From assembly GCA_947174505.1 (NCBI GenBank), contig CAMWJF010000004.1, positions 1-64,000 of the forward strand: 64,000 nucleotides of DNA. Direction: 5' to 3'. The translations under genes and the position numbers were made by a program. Shown in pieces: positions 17,165-25,352 of this stretch. Origin of the DNA: an uncultured Lachnospiraceae bacterium (lineage in GTDB: Bacteria; Bacillota; Clostridia; Lachnospirales; Lachnospiraceae). The notes under the pieces were generated by a model. The model had not been told where the DNA came from, ran no database searches, and saw only the letters and a list, made by a program, of their open reading frames with translations. Each line of letters starts with the position of its first letter. Positions within the stretch are counted from its first letter, which is position 1.

Positions 17165-17611
17165 ATGAAAGACAGATTGACACAATTCACCAAGCTTTTG
17201 CTGGATCTGATGTTTTATGCCGGAATTATCGTGACCGCCACACTTCCCCTTAGCATCAGATTTTACGGCAGCTTCAACAGTTATTTTTCGGAGAACTATT
17301 ATTCACTCTGCCTGCTCTTCTTTCTCTCCGGCATTTTTGCGGTATTGATTTTACAGCAGCTTCGGAAAATGTTCCGCTCCGTGCTGAATGACGACTGTTT
17401 CATCCGGGAAAATGTAGTGAGTCTGGAGAAAATGAGTACTTATAGCTTTTTCATTGCAGTGATTACGGCATGCCGTCTCTTTCTCTATCTTACCCCGGCA
17501 GTATTTATTGTGATTCTGGTCTTTGTGATCGCCGGATTGTTCAGCAAAGTTCTGGCAGGCGTTTTCGACAAAGCAGTCACCTATAAGCTGGAAAATGACC
17601 TGACCATATAA
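17165..17611 (+). CDS. DUF2975 domain membrane protein
   Basis: A protein of 148 aa with four predicted membrane helices (about 10-32, 48-65, 95-115, 118-140). Between helices two and three is the DUF2975 pattern LRKMFRSVLNDDCFIRENVVSLEKMS. DUF2975 proteins are small integral membrane proteins nearly always paired with a small XRE regulator, as here. The function is unknown. The stop at 17611 is followed by a structured repeat and then the regulator gene. Confidence 0.85.
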   Translation: MKDRLTQFTKLLLDLMFYAGIIVTATLPLSIRFYGSFNSYFSENYYSLCLLFFLSGIFAVLILQQLRKMFRSVLNDDCFIRENVVSLEKMSTYSFFIAVITACRLFLYLTPAVFIVILVFVIAGLFSKVLAGVFDKAVTYKLENDLTI

Positions 17612-17619
17612 TGTAATGA

Positions 17620-17760
17620 GCGCAAAAGAAAAACAAGCGACGCGCAGCGGCATTTGTTTTTCTTGCGCCATTAACGAGAAAGCGTTTGACGAAGTCAAAC
17701 AGAGAGTGCGACAGCACGGGCTTTCGAGTTTAACACAGTGCAAAAAAACAAGCGACGCGC
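17620..17760 (+). repeat. Structured element, diverged cousin of the 119-bp repeat at 48.7 kb
   Basis: Hairpin 1 (17620-17668) pairs a GCGCAAAAGAAAAACAA arm with TTGTTTTTCTTGCGC and is capped by CGC-GCA-GCG. After ATT comes AAC-GA-GAAAGC, a GTTTGAC-GAA-GTCAAAC hairpin, AGAGA, a GTGC-GACA-GCAC hairpin, GG, then GCTTTC-GA-GTT. This is a three-way junction closed by a stem with opposed GA pairs. From 17739 the first half of hairpin 1 repeats (period about 118) and is cut before the XRE gene. The same architecture with different bases occurs at 48.75 kb, so paired positions covary. Confidence 0.75.
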
Positions 17761-17776
17761 AGAAAGTGAGATTACC

Positions 17777-18019
17777 ATGGCTATTATCATAAATCTGGAT
17801 GTTATGATGGCAATGCGCAAAAAGGGTCTGACCGAGCTGGCCGGTGAAATCGACATTACCCTTGCGAATCTGTCCATCTTAAAAAATAATAAGGCAAAGG
17901 CAATCCGACTCTCCACCTTAAATGAAATTTGCAAAGCGCTGGACTGCCAACCCGGCGATCTTCTGCAATATGTGGCAGACGAGGAAAACACTGGAGAAAA
18001 TGGAACGGCGGAAACATAA
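17777..18019 (+). CDS. Small XRE-family HTH regulator (YozG-like)
   Basis: A protein of 80 aa that is essentially one Cro/CI-type helix-turn-helix: MAIIINLDVMMAMRKKGLTELAGEIDITLANLSILKNNKAKAIRLSTLNEICKALDC, then QPGDLLQYV. This is the short regulator typically found next to DUF2975 genes. It is expected to control its own operon. The ATG at 17777 is used because the HTH begins there. The structured element immediately upstream separates it from the DUF2975 gene and could alter relative expression of the two. Confidence 0.88.
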   Translation: MAIIINLDVMMAMRKKGLTELAGEIDITLANLSILKNNKAKAIRLSTLNEICKALDCQPGDLLQYVADEENTGENGTAET

Positions 18020-18073
18020 AGCGCGCAGGAAATGGAGAAATGGGTGAAAGAAAAAAAGAGGAAAGGATAAAAT

Positions 18074-18141
18074 GCAAACACAGATCTTTCACCCTTTGTG
18101 TTTGCGCCTCAAATGAAAGTGCAGGCATTTTCGCTTGAGGC
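18074..18141 (+). other. Two adjacent hairpins in an operon leader
   Basis: GCAAACACA (18074-18082) pairs perfectly with TGTGTTTGC (18097-18105). Immediately after, GCCTCAA (18106-18112) pairs with TTGAGGC (18135-18141) and encloses a GAAAGTGC/GCATTTTC inner stem. There is no T-tract. The second hairpin ends 12 bases before the ATG of the next gene and would cover its upstream region, so it may tune translation. Confidence 0.6.
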
Positions 18142-18153
18142 TTGGTGAAAATT

Positions 18154-19689
18154 ATGGAATCAACAGCTTATTTACAATCCACAGAAAAAATTTCGGAAAA
18201 TCTGGAAACCGAATATACCCGCCGCATGAGGCGGCAGTTTCCGGCATTTGGCATCGGCTGCCTGATCTATTCGGCATTTTACGCATTCTGTCTTTATAAA
18301 AACGCTTCCGGAATTACCTACCCTTTTTTCGTCGTAGGAACCCTTTGCTGTTTTTTCTTCTTTACGAAAAAGTTAGGGGTTCCCTTCAAAAAAGACAGCG
18401 TATTTTACATCGTGGGCATCACGCTTTTAGGTCTGTCTAACTGCCTGACTGCTTCCCTGCCGATTCTTTTTATGAACAAATGCGGTATTGTTCTGCTTTC
18501 CTTTATTTTAATGCTGCACACCTTTTATAATGATAAAGCATGGAACTTCCCCAAATATTTCACTTCTGTTTTTTGCACCATAGGCTCCTTTTTTTGCTGC
18601 CTGATCAGTCCCTTTGGAGACATGGTTTCTTATTTTGATGCGCAAAAACAGAAGGAAGGTACAAATAAGAATTATTTTCTCCCTGTTTTCATAGGAGTAG
18701 TCATTGCCATTCCTCTGCTGTTTTGCATGACTTTATTACTGGCAGATGCCGACGCTATATTTAAAAACATCCTTTCCCGCACAATGGACGCTCTCAACAT
18801 ATGGGAAACCATAAAGGTTCTTTTTCTCATCACAGTCGTTTTCTTTTCCACCTATGCACTGTTTGCTGCGCTCTGCAGAAAAGACGTGAAGGAGAAAACG
18901 GAGGAGGAGATACGCTTTGACCCTGTCATCGCCATTGTTTTCACCTCGCTGCTGTGCATTCTCTATCTGTTTTTCAGCGTTGTGCAGATCCTGTATCTGT
19001 TCATCGGCAATAGGAAACTTCCTGAGAATTACACTTATGCAAGCTATGCCAGAGAGGGCTTTTTCCAGCTTCTGGCTGTCAGTATCATTAACTTCCTGCT
19101 CGTACTGATCTGTCTCTATCTGTTTCATGAGAGCAGGATTTTGCGGGGAATACTTACCACAATCTGTGGCTGTACCTTCATCATGATTATTTCCAGCGCC
19201 CTGCGTATGATCCTTTACATTGACACTTATGCCCTCACATTTTTAAGGCTTTTTGTCCTATGGTCTTTGGCTGTGATTTTCCTTCTGATGGCAGGCGTTA
19301 CCGCATTTATTTTTTACAGGCGGTTTCCCTTATTTCTATATGGACTGGCTGTGATAGGTATATGCTATACCGTCCTATCCTTTTCCCACCCGGATTATAT
19401 CATTGCCCGCTATAATCTGACATATGGCGCCGACTACGATTATCTAAGCAGACTTTCGGCGGATGCCGCGCCCGCTGTTCTTAACCCTTCCGTTAATCCT
19501 TACCTGATCAGTGTGGAGGATATGTTGGAAAAAACATCCGTTGATAAAGACGGAAACTATGATGTTGATTCTTATTATGAATTTTACTGGCTGAAAAGCT
19601 ATTACTGCAAAATGGAAAACCGCACAAAAGATATGGGTATCCGGGACTTTAATTTCTCACTGTACCGGGCGGAGAAATATGTGGAGTAA
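18154..19689 (+). CDS. Multipass membrane protein of the DUF4153/DUF4173 type
   Basis: A protein of 511 aa with about 11-12 membrane helices and a short C-terminal soluble segment. Recognisable stretches are FTKKLGVPFKKDSVFYIVGI, LLSFILMLHTFYNDKAW, VVIAIPLLFCMTLLLADADAIFKNI and the end HPDYIIARYNLTYGADYDYLSRLSADAAPAVL, which resembles the DUF4153/DUF4173 families. The function is unknown. I place the start at the ATG at 18154, with GGTGA five bases before; a TTG at 18142 is possible. It is the last gene of the DUF2975-XRE operon and is followed by a strong terminator. Confidence 0.72.
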   Translation: MESTAYLQSTEKISENLETEYTRRMRRQFPAFGIGCLIYSAFYAFCLYKNASGITYPFFVVGTLCCFFFFTKKLGVPFKKDSVFYIVGITLLGLSNCLTASLPILFMNKCGIVLLSFILMLHTFYNDKAWNFPKYFTSVFCTIGSFFCCLISPFGDMVSYFDAQKQKEGTNKNYFLPVFIGVVIAIPLLFCMTLLLADADAIFKNILSRTMDALNIWETIKVLFLITVVFFSTYALFAALCRKDVKEKTEEEIRFDPVIAIVFTSLLCILYLFFSVVQILYLFIGNRKLPENYTYASYAREGFFQLLAVSIINFLLVLICLYLFHESRILRGILTTICGCTFIMIISSALRMILYIDTYALTFLRLFVLWSLAVIFLLMAGVTAFIFYRRFPLFLYGLAVIGICYTVLSFSHPDYIIARYNLTYGADYDYLSRLSADAAPAVLNPSVNPYLISVEDMLEKTSVDKDGNYDVDSYYEFYWLKSYYCKMENRTKDMGIRDFNFSLYRAEKYVE

Positions 19690-19749
19690 GAAATTTATTT
19701 TGATATTGCCACTTAACATGTGATAAACTTTTATTGTCCATTCGGACCG

Positions 19750-19809
19750 CCTCCTGTAATTTTGAATTTGGCTTGCGACACCATTTTCATTAAATTACAG
19801 GAGGTTTTT
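19750..19809 (+). terminator. Rho-independent terminator of the DUF2975 operon
   Basis: CCTCCTGTAATTT (19750-19762) pairs perfectly with AAATTACAGGAGG (19792-19804), followed by TTTTT. The loop is 29 bases, long for a terminator. Confidence 0.88.
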
Positions 19810-19871
19810 ATAATTATCCTTACCGCTTCCGTTTACTCCATTCTCCCCGGCATAGCTGAAAATTTAGGATT

Positions 19872-20957
19872 TTATTCACTCTGCTGATTCATTTGATAAT
19901 CATGCACAAACGCGTCAATATCTGCATATCGTTTCTCTGATATGCCGCCCTTTTTGTATTCTCTTAGATATTCATTTAAAATATCGTCATACGCGTCTGC
20001 CGTCTTATGCAAATCCTCCGGATCATAGCAGTTCAAAATATTATAATTGTCTATATCCACTTCACTACAAATTTCAGCGAACATTGCATTTGCACTGATT
20101 AAGCTCATAAAGGCAAGATGCCTGTCTCCTGTAGCAGCCGCCAGATATATTTTATTACGCCAATTTGAATACATCTCCTCATAAGTACCACCGATTGTAT
20201 CCGCAGTTACAGCTTTCTTCCATGTCGAAACCGTTTCTTTTACCTGATGAAACATGGCTATTGTTTCCCTCATCAGCGTGGTTAAATGTTCTTTTACGGA
20301 TGCTGCAGAAGCTGCTGATACCACATGATCAATCAGACCGCAAAGATTTTCCGGCCGCTTCTTCATGGCACTTAATTCTTCATATACACGTTTTACGCCA
20401 TAATGAAAATACTGTTTATTTAACATCGCTACTGCATTTTCGACATAATAGACAACGCCGCCCGCCCACTCTGACACTTGAGAATTATCATCGGAAATCA
20501 TTGCCATCGCATAATAATGTTCCGCTTCTTTTAATACTTTTTCTGCCTTCTCATAATCCTCCGCGGAAAAGGGTGTCTCCATAATTTCTCTCGCTTTATG
20601 CCGCAGCACATCCAGTTTTTCTTTATATTTTTCATCTGCACAATAAACAATTTTAGCATCCATTAGCTTGGAAATATGGGGATGTTCATATTTTGCATCA
20701 TACTCCAAATCTTCCCATTTCATACAGTAAATATCATGTCCGACCTGCAGGTCATCCTGTATCATGCTGCACCCAAGCTGCCAGCCCTTGTCATCATTAA
20801 TTAGAATAAGTAAATCCAAATCTGACTTTTCATAAAAATCACCGGTCATGAAAGAGCCGGTTATTCCAATCAGCGCGAGTGAACCCGGACATACAATATT
20901 TGCCTTACTGATAACCGCATCGATAATCTTCCTGTTTCTTTCTTCTAAATTTATCAT
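19872..20957 (-). CDS. Nucleotidyltransferase domain protein (Pol-beta type)
   Basis: A protein of 361 aa. The N-terminal domain (about 1-110) has the minimal nucleotidyltransferase motif: ALIGITGSFMTGDFYEKSDLDLLI, giving GS then DxD, with a third acidic residue likely in VGHDIY. The C-terminal 240 residues are helical with no motif I know. The fold includes aminoglycoside adenylyltransferases and many uncharacterised enzymes, and nothing here points to a substrate. The GNAT gene ends 12 bp upstream on the same strand, so both are probably co-transcribed. Pairing with an acetyltransferase suggests small-molecule modification, which is an inference. Confidence 0.8.
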   Translation of the reverse strand: MINLEERNRKIIDAVISKANIVCPGSLALIGITGSFMTGDFYEKSDLDLLILINDDKGWQLGCSMIQDDLQVGHDIYCMKWEDLEYDAKYEHPHISKLMDAKIVYCADEKYKEKLDVLRHKAREIMETPFSAEDYEKAEKVLKEAEHYYAMAMISDDNSQVSEWAGGVVYYVENAVAMLNKQYFHYGVKRVYEELSAMKKRPENLCGLIDHVVSAASAASVKEHLTTLMRETIAMFHQVKETVSTWKKAVTADTIGGTYEEMYSNWRNKIYLAAATGDRHLAFMSLISANAMFAEICSEVDIDNYNILNCYDPEDLHKTADAYDDILNEYLREYKKGGISEKRYADIDAFVHDYQMNQQSE

Positions 20958-20969
20958 TACTTTATTCTC

Positions 20970-21881
20970 CTACCTTTTTTTCCAGCCATATGTCAGATTT
21001 TTACGATTACATCCGATTCTGCGATAAAATTCATTTCCGCCGCCAGTCATGCACACAGCTCCCAGTTCCTTCATCCTTCGATAATGCACAGAAAGCGCTG
21101 CTGCCGCCAGACCTCTATGACGATATTCAGGTATCGTACAAAGCGGCTCCATATAGGCAAGTTTATTTTTCGATACCCACCACATTCCCGAAAAACAAAC
21201 GTATTCTTCCTTTTCATTTGCAATTATTACATTATACTCATATGTAGAATGAGGGGGCGGCGCCATAATATTGCTAATGGTACCCTGATATGCTTTTTGC
21301 GGATTCCAGGGCGTTCCCGGATCTGCTGCCTCCCAATTTTCAAATGGACCCTTGTCTTCATGATCAAACCCTTTCCAGCAGCAAATCGCATGTTTTACCG
21401 GATCCACTTTATCGGGTTCGACAAAATAAAAACCCTCCGGTAACGGATAATTTAATTCCGCCACATCAAAATCAATGACGTAATCCTCAATGATAAATTC
21501 TTGCCTGTACCCTTTTTTTCCGGCAGCATCCATCAATGCCTTCTGCTTCGGGCAAAAATAGAATGTCTTTTCTCTCTCATTTCCCGGCATGTACTTTTCC
21601 GCATAATGTATCATTTCCTCCGCCAATGCTTCATAACCATGACTCAAACTAAAATATACATTTGTACACGGTTGTTCGTGGAAAACAAAACCTACTGCCT
21701 TATCGTTGTCTAACCAAAGTCTGTTCAGATAGAGATAACGTTTATCCAACCAACTTGAAGTAAGTGCGTATTCAAAAAATGGAGCCTCTACTCCGTTTTC
21801 TGCATAATTTTCCACCAGTAAATCCCATACCATCTGACTGTCCGATAATAACTGAAACTGCTTTGTTGTGATATTTCTCAT
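20970..21881 (-). CDS. GNAT family N-acetyltransferase
   Basis: A protein of 303 aa. The C-terminal domain (about 200-300) carries the acetyl-CoA binding region: AYMEPLCTIPEYRHRGLAAAALSVHYRRMKELGA (R-x-x-G-x-A loop) and TGGGNEFYRRIGCNRK. The N-terminal half is a degenerate GNAT-like domain (VWDLLVENYAEN ... VGFVFHEQPCTNVYFSL), as in tandem GNAT proteins. The substrate is unknown. It lies directly upstream of the nucleotidyltransferase gene. Confidence 0.83.
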   Translation of the reverse strand: MRNITTKQFQLLSDSQMVWDLLVENYAENGVEAPFFEYALTSSWLDKRYLYLNRLWLDNDKAVGFVFHEQPCTNVYFSLSHGYEALAEEMIHYAEKYMPGNEREKTFYFCPKQKALMDAAGKKGYRQEFIIEDYVIDFDVAELNYPLPEGFYFVEPDKVDPVKHAICCWKGFDHEDKGPFENWEAADPGTPWNPQKAYQGTISNIMAPPPHSTYEYNVIIANEKEEYVCFSGMWWVSKNKLAYMEPLCTIPEYRHRGLAAAALSVHYRRMKELGAVCMTGGGNEFYRRIGCNRKNLTYGWKKR

Positions 21882-21977
21882 ACTTCTAATCCCCCCTGTC
21901 GTTGCTTGTATTTCTCATTGTAGCAAACAGGAAATATAACTGCCAGAGGCAAGAATGTTTATAAATAAAATCGCCAT

Positions 21978-22010
21978 AAAAGACGCCTGCCTTTCGGACA
22001 GACGTCTTTT
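21978..22010. terminator. Terminator hairpin
   Basis: AAAAGACG (21978-21985) pairs with CGTCTTTT (22003-22010), extended inward by CTG/CAG. It starts two bases past the stop of the CD3324-family gene on the minus strand, where the A-run becomes the terminal U-tract. Confidence 0.85.
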
Positions 22011-22012
22011 AA

Positions 22013-22270
22013 TTATCCATATATTATTTTCTTTATCGTACTATCTGCCAGATGATAGCGTTCCACTAAAATATCTATGGAATACCCGGCTTTATAAAGC
22101 CTTTTTATTTCCTCATTTCGCTCCTGATAAAACAAACGTGAGCCATTGGCGGTTCCCCATCCCTTCCTGCCTGACACCTTTGGAATATAAAGTACCTCAC
22201 CATCCGTATATCTTTGAAGCTCCTTTAATAATCGATCCGGCAATATTTCTGCTGCATTTACATATTTCAT
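22013..22270 (-). CDS. CD3324 family HTH protein
   Basis: A protein of 85 aa matching the small CD3324-like family: MKYVNAAEILPDRLLKELQRYTDGEVLYIPKVSGRKGWGTANGSR, then YQERNEEIKRLYKAGYSIDILVERYHLADSTIKKII, a Mor/resolvase-like helix-turn-helix. These are short DNA-binding proteins of unknown role in Clostridia. Its own terminator follows. A likely promoter lies about 245 bp upstream (22515-22543), giving a long leader with a hairpin. Confidence 0.82.
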   Translation of the reverse strand: MKYVNAAEILPDRLLKELQRYTDGEVLYIPKVSGRKGWGTANGSRLFYQERNEEIKRLYKAGYSIDILVERYHLADSTIKKIIYG

Positions 22271-22514
22271 CTTTACCGCTCCTTATTTATTTTTGAATAA
22301 ATAAAGTGCAGAAACAGCAGAACATATAGTTTTATTCGCCCATGCAGAGTCCTATATGCCTGCTATTCTGCATGGGCAAAAGTGTCCCTGTCTCCGTTTT
22401 GAAATAATGCCTGCATCTTTCGTCTCATATTCTTTCCCTCCATTCTTTGTATTTATAAGTTACAAACAACTTATATAAAGGTGATCTTAATTCCCTTTGC
22501 TTTATACCATTCAC
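22271..22514 (-). other. Leader region with an 11-bp-stem hairpin
   Basis: GCCCATGCAGA (22338-22348) pairs perfectly with TCTGCATGGGC (22367-22377) around an 18-base loop. On the minus strand it is not followed by a U-tract, so it is a leader structure more than a terminator. I see no gene here. Confidence 0.55.
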
Positions 22515-22579
22515 ATTATTCCATACAGTTACACATACGTCAATTCTTCTACTCACAATTCCACAAAAAATATCCTATA
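22515..22579 (-). promoter_or_regulatory. Promoter with conserved upstream region, paralogous to 26560-26624
   Basis: On the minus strand TTGACG (22543-22538) and AATAAT (22520-22515) are 17 bp apart. The 62-bp stretch 22518-22579 matches 26563-26624 at 49 positions without gaps, including the region upstream of the -35 box. It would drive the CD3324-family gene. Confidence 0.6.
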
Positions 22580-22588
22580 CTGTCTGTC

Positions 22589-23611
22589 TTACTGTACAAT
22601 AAAGGTCTTGCGGCATTCACCCGTATAGTTCCCAATGCCTTTGATAATAACCATCGCCTCTCCTTTCACACCGTTGCGCTGGTAGCTCGTCGTGAAATCG
22701 CACCCTGCTTTCAGGCTGTTTTTACCGACCTTCACTTTCGGAATCGGCTTCACCGCTGTTCCCTTCAAGGTTTCGGTAAGGCCCGTGCCCAGCATATTTT
22801 TATCCGCGATGGCGCATTTGTTAATCTTAAAGGTTACATCCTTGATGCCCGCATAGCTGCCGACTCCTCTTACCGTAACCGTGGCTTTTCCGGCGTTGAC
22901 ATTGTTCCGATGAGCAACCTCGTAGTGTATGCCCTTCTCGAGCGTGACTTCCTTATTTTTATCGCTCTTATCCACAATATGCAGAACAGGTTTCACTGCA
23001 CTTCCCGTAAATGTCTGGCTGGAGATCGCGTCTATTTTTATAGCGGATGCTGAGAGCAGCTTTGCTTTGTCCACGATTCTAAAGTTCGCCGTTACCGTAC
23101 CTGTGTAACCGGATTTTTCTTTTCCCATGACGGTAACTGTCCCGGTTCCCTTCTCCGTATTGTTGGCGTAGGAAAGGGTGTAAGCGCTCCCAGACAACTT
23201 CCTGTCTCTTCCGTCCACGGTCTCATAGACCTGTATAGCGGGCGTCAAAGCCTTTCCTGTATAAGCGATATCATTTACCCGGACGACAATTGTTTCCTCT
23301 GTTTCTGCCTCTGCCAAATTTACAGGTTTGATTGTAAAAGGAATCTTTAATGTACCACTGTAATTTCCTTTTCCCTTTACCGTGATTTGCGCCTCTCCCA
23401 CAGCCTTATTCTTGCTGTAAGACACCGTATAATCCTTATTCAGCACAAGAGCCGTGTCCCCTGCCGCCTCATCCGTTACGGTAAGAACAGGCTTGATTGG
23501 CTTTCCGGTATAGGTATACTCTGCCTTCTCAGGCGCCACAACCAGAGACGCAGCGGCGGACTGCCCCGCCGAAGCAGCGAATGCCATGGAAGGCTGCTCT
23601 ACGGAAACCAT
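22589..23611 (-). pseudogene. Headless repeat-domain surface protein
   Basis: An open frame of 340 codons made of four beta-sandwich-like repeats of about 70-80 residues. Each starts with a variant of YTGKPIKPVLTV (YTGKALTPAIQV, FTGSAVKPVLHI, LKGTAVKPIPKV) and ends with a GxGNYTG motif. This is the MBG/Ig-like pattern of Gram-positive surface proteins. The frame begins just before MAFAASAGQSAAAS, which looks like the tail of a signal peptide, but no hydrophobic core or start region precedes it: a recombinase fragment lies there instead. A chance GAGG lies ahead of the ATG at 23611, so it could be translated, but not exported. Probably a truncated remnant. Confidence 0.72.
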
Positions 23612-23820
23612 GGATTCCTCAATAGGACAACCAGTACAGAATTTTTATCCAATTTTTTTAGCAGCCTTTGATACTGTGTCCTGTCGAAATCCTTGCCAGA
23701 CTGCTTATCCATATAAATGTGTCTCTCCTGTACCCCCATCTTCAAAAGTGCGACCCGCTGTCTGTCCTCGTTCTGTTCTCTCGACGAAACCCGCATGTAA
23801 CCATACAAACGTTCACCCAT
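23599..23820 (-). pseudogene. Serine recombinase, N-terminal fragment
   Basis: The first about 65 residues read as a resolvase/invertase: LYGYMRVSSREQNEDRQR with the catalytic Ser, then HIYMDKQSGKDFDRTQYQRLLKKLDKNSVLVV. The family continues with a KSIDRLGRNY-like segment, but here the frame passes into surface-protein DNA read out of frame (LLRNPWFP) and stops. Two thirds of the catalytic domain and the DNA-binding domain are missing. It is the scar of an insertion or deletion that joined two unrelated genes. Confidence 0.8.
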
Positions 23821-23886
23821 AATTTCATTTTCCTCACTTATCTTATGTTGTTTTGAAATCTTCTCAGAGTCCGTTTTATCTTAGGG

Positions 23887-23944
23887 CAAAAAAATAAAGC
23901 CGAAAACCCTTTTTCAGATTTCCGACTTTATTTTCCATGTTAAT
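23887..23944 (-). terminator. Terminator of the DUF4143 ATPase gene
   Basis: On the minus strand AAAATAAAGTCG pairs with CGGCTTTATTTT, followed by more T. The single T-G wobble works only when transcribed from the minus strand, which matches the upstream gene ending at 23991. Confidence 0.8.
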
Positions 23945-23990
23945 TTGTTTGGATATTTAGCGCTTTAGCGTCAATCCAAAAACAATATAC

Positions 23991-25217
23991 CTAAATCAAA
24001 TTACAGGGAATAAAACAATTTTTTTCATCAATCGGTATGACCTGTTCACACATACAGATAATACCGCCGTCCCCATGCTTCAAATTTATCCTGTCAAGTA
24101 ATTCGTATTTTTTTATTTCCCGTTTATTCGGATTGGCGGATTTTTTAATTTCCAGCGGATGAATTACACCATTTTCTTCCACAAAAACATCGATCTCTTT
24201 CGCATTGGAGTCCCGGTAATAAGTCAACTGTACTTTAGACGGCGCATAAGTAAAATTCTTTATTAATTCCATGACTACATAATTTTCAAAATAGTGACCG
24301 CTGGCCGCTCCGTTCATCAATGTATCTCTAGTCAGCCACATAGATAAATAAGCACATAATCCTGTATCACAAAAATAAAGTTTTGGTGTTTTTGTGAGGC
24401 GCTTTAATTCATTATTTGCATAGGGCGCAAGAAGATAAATCACACCTAAACCCTGTAAAAGCCTCAGCCATTCCTTTGCGGTAGGCTGAGATATCTCTGC
24501 CGCTTCAGCCAATGTTTTATAATTAACCTGTTCTGCCGTAAGAGCAGCACAGACAGTTAAAAACTTGCGGAAACGCACAGAATCTTTGATTCCTCCTTCT
24601 TCTGACACATCCCGCATCAGATAAGTTTCTATATAAGAATTAAAATACTCCTGTCTCTGCTCCGCATCCGCTTTCAAAACACCCGGCATTCCGCCATGCC
24701 AGATATATTCAAATACATCCACAATATTATTTTTTTTCACAACTTTCTGTCTTTCCAAAAGACAGGACAAAGTAAAATCAAGTTCACCCGCGAAGTGATA
24801 TTTTTCCACTTCCCTTTTCGACAGACTGTACAACTCTAAAATACCGATTCTTCCTGCCAGCGTTTCCCGGATATTTTTCATCATTCCATACTGCTGCGAA
24901 CCTGTCAGCCAAAATAATCCCCGCTCTTCACTCTCATCACACATAATCTTAATCTGCTCAAACAGCTCCGGCGCTTTCTGTATCTCATCTATAATAATTG
25001 GCGGTCTGTAAGTCTGAAAAAATAGAACAGGATCAGATTTTGCCAGTGTCCTGATCATCATATCGTCCATGGAAACATAAGTACGGTTCTGGTCTTTGGC
25101 TAAATGTTTTAACATAGTAGTCTTTCCGACTTGTCTTGCGCCTGTCACCAGAACAGCCTTAAAAAAGGAATTCATATTTAAAAATTTGCGTTCTAAAGTA
25201 CGTTCTATATATTCCAA
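23991..25217 (-). CDS. AAA ATPase with C-terminal DUF4143
   Basis: A protein of 408 aa. The N-terminal P-loop domain has VTGARQVGKTTMLKHL (Walker A, near residue 25), RPPIIIDEIQKAPELF (Walker B), and LTGSQQYGMMKNIRETLAGR (sensor 1 and arginine region). A winged-helix segment follows (NYKTLAEAAEISQPTAKEWLRLL). The DUF4143 part ends with YYRDSNAKEIDVFVEENGVIHPLEIKKS, a restriction-like D-x-EIK arrangement. The family is widespread in gut bacteria with no agreed function. GGAG precedes the ATG, and a perfect 38-bp palindrome lies 24 bp upstream of it. A terminator follows. Confidence 0.9.
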   Translation of the reverse strand: MEYIERTLERKFLNMNSFFKAVLVTGARQVGKTTMLKHLAKDQNRTYVSMDDMMIRTLAKSDPVLFFQTYRPPIIIDEIQKAPELFEQIKIMCDESEERGLFWLTGSQQYGMMKNIRETLAGRIGILELYSLSKREVEKYHFAGELDFTLSCLLERQKVVKKNNIVDVFEYIWHGGMPGVLKADAEQRQEYFNSYIETYLMRDVSEEGGIKDSVRFRKFLTVCAALTAEQVNYKTLAEAAEISQPTAKEWLRLLQGLGVIYLLAPYANNELKRLTKTPKLYFCDTGLCAYLSMWLTRDTLMNGAASGHYFENYVVMELIKNFTYAPSKVQLTYYRDSNAKEIDVFVEENGVIHPLEIKKSANPNKREIKKYELLDRINLKHGDGGIICMCEQVIPIDEKNCFIPCNLI

Positions 25218-25240
25218 GTTTATTTCTCCTTTTACATAAA

Positions 25241-25278
25241 TTTAGGATAAAATAAAGTATACTTTATTTTATCCTAAA
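25241..25278. promoter_or_regulatory. Perfect 38-bp palindrome in ATPase promoter
   Basis: The left 19 bases (TTTAGGATAAAATAAAGTA) are the exact reverse complement of the right 19, with no spacer. It sits 24 bp upstream of the DUF4143 ATPase start. It could be an operator, an RNA hairpin in the leader, or an element end. Confidence 0.85.
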
Positions 25279-25352
25279 AAATAATTTATTTCAACTTATT
25301 TGTATATCTGGTAATAACACTATCAAACCAACAGTCTTACCATATAAAACCA

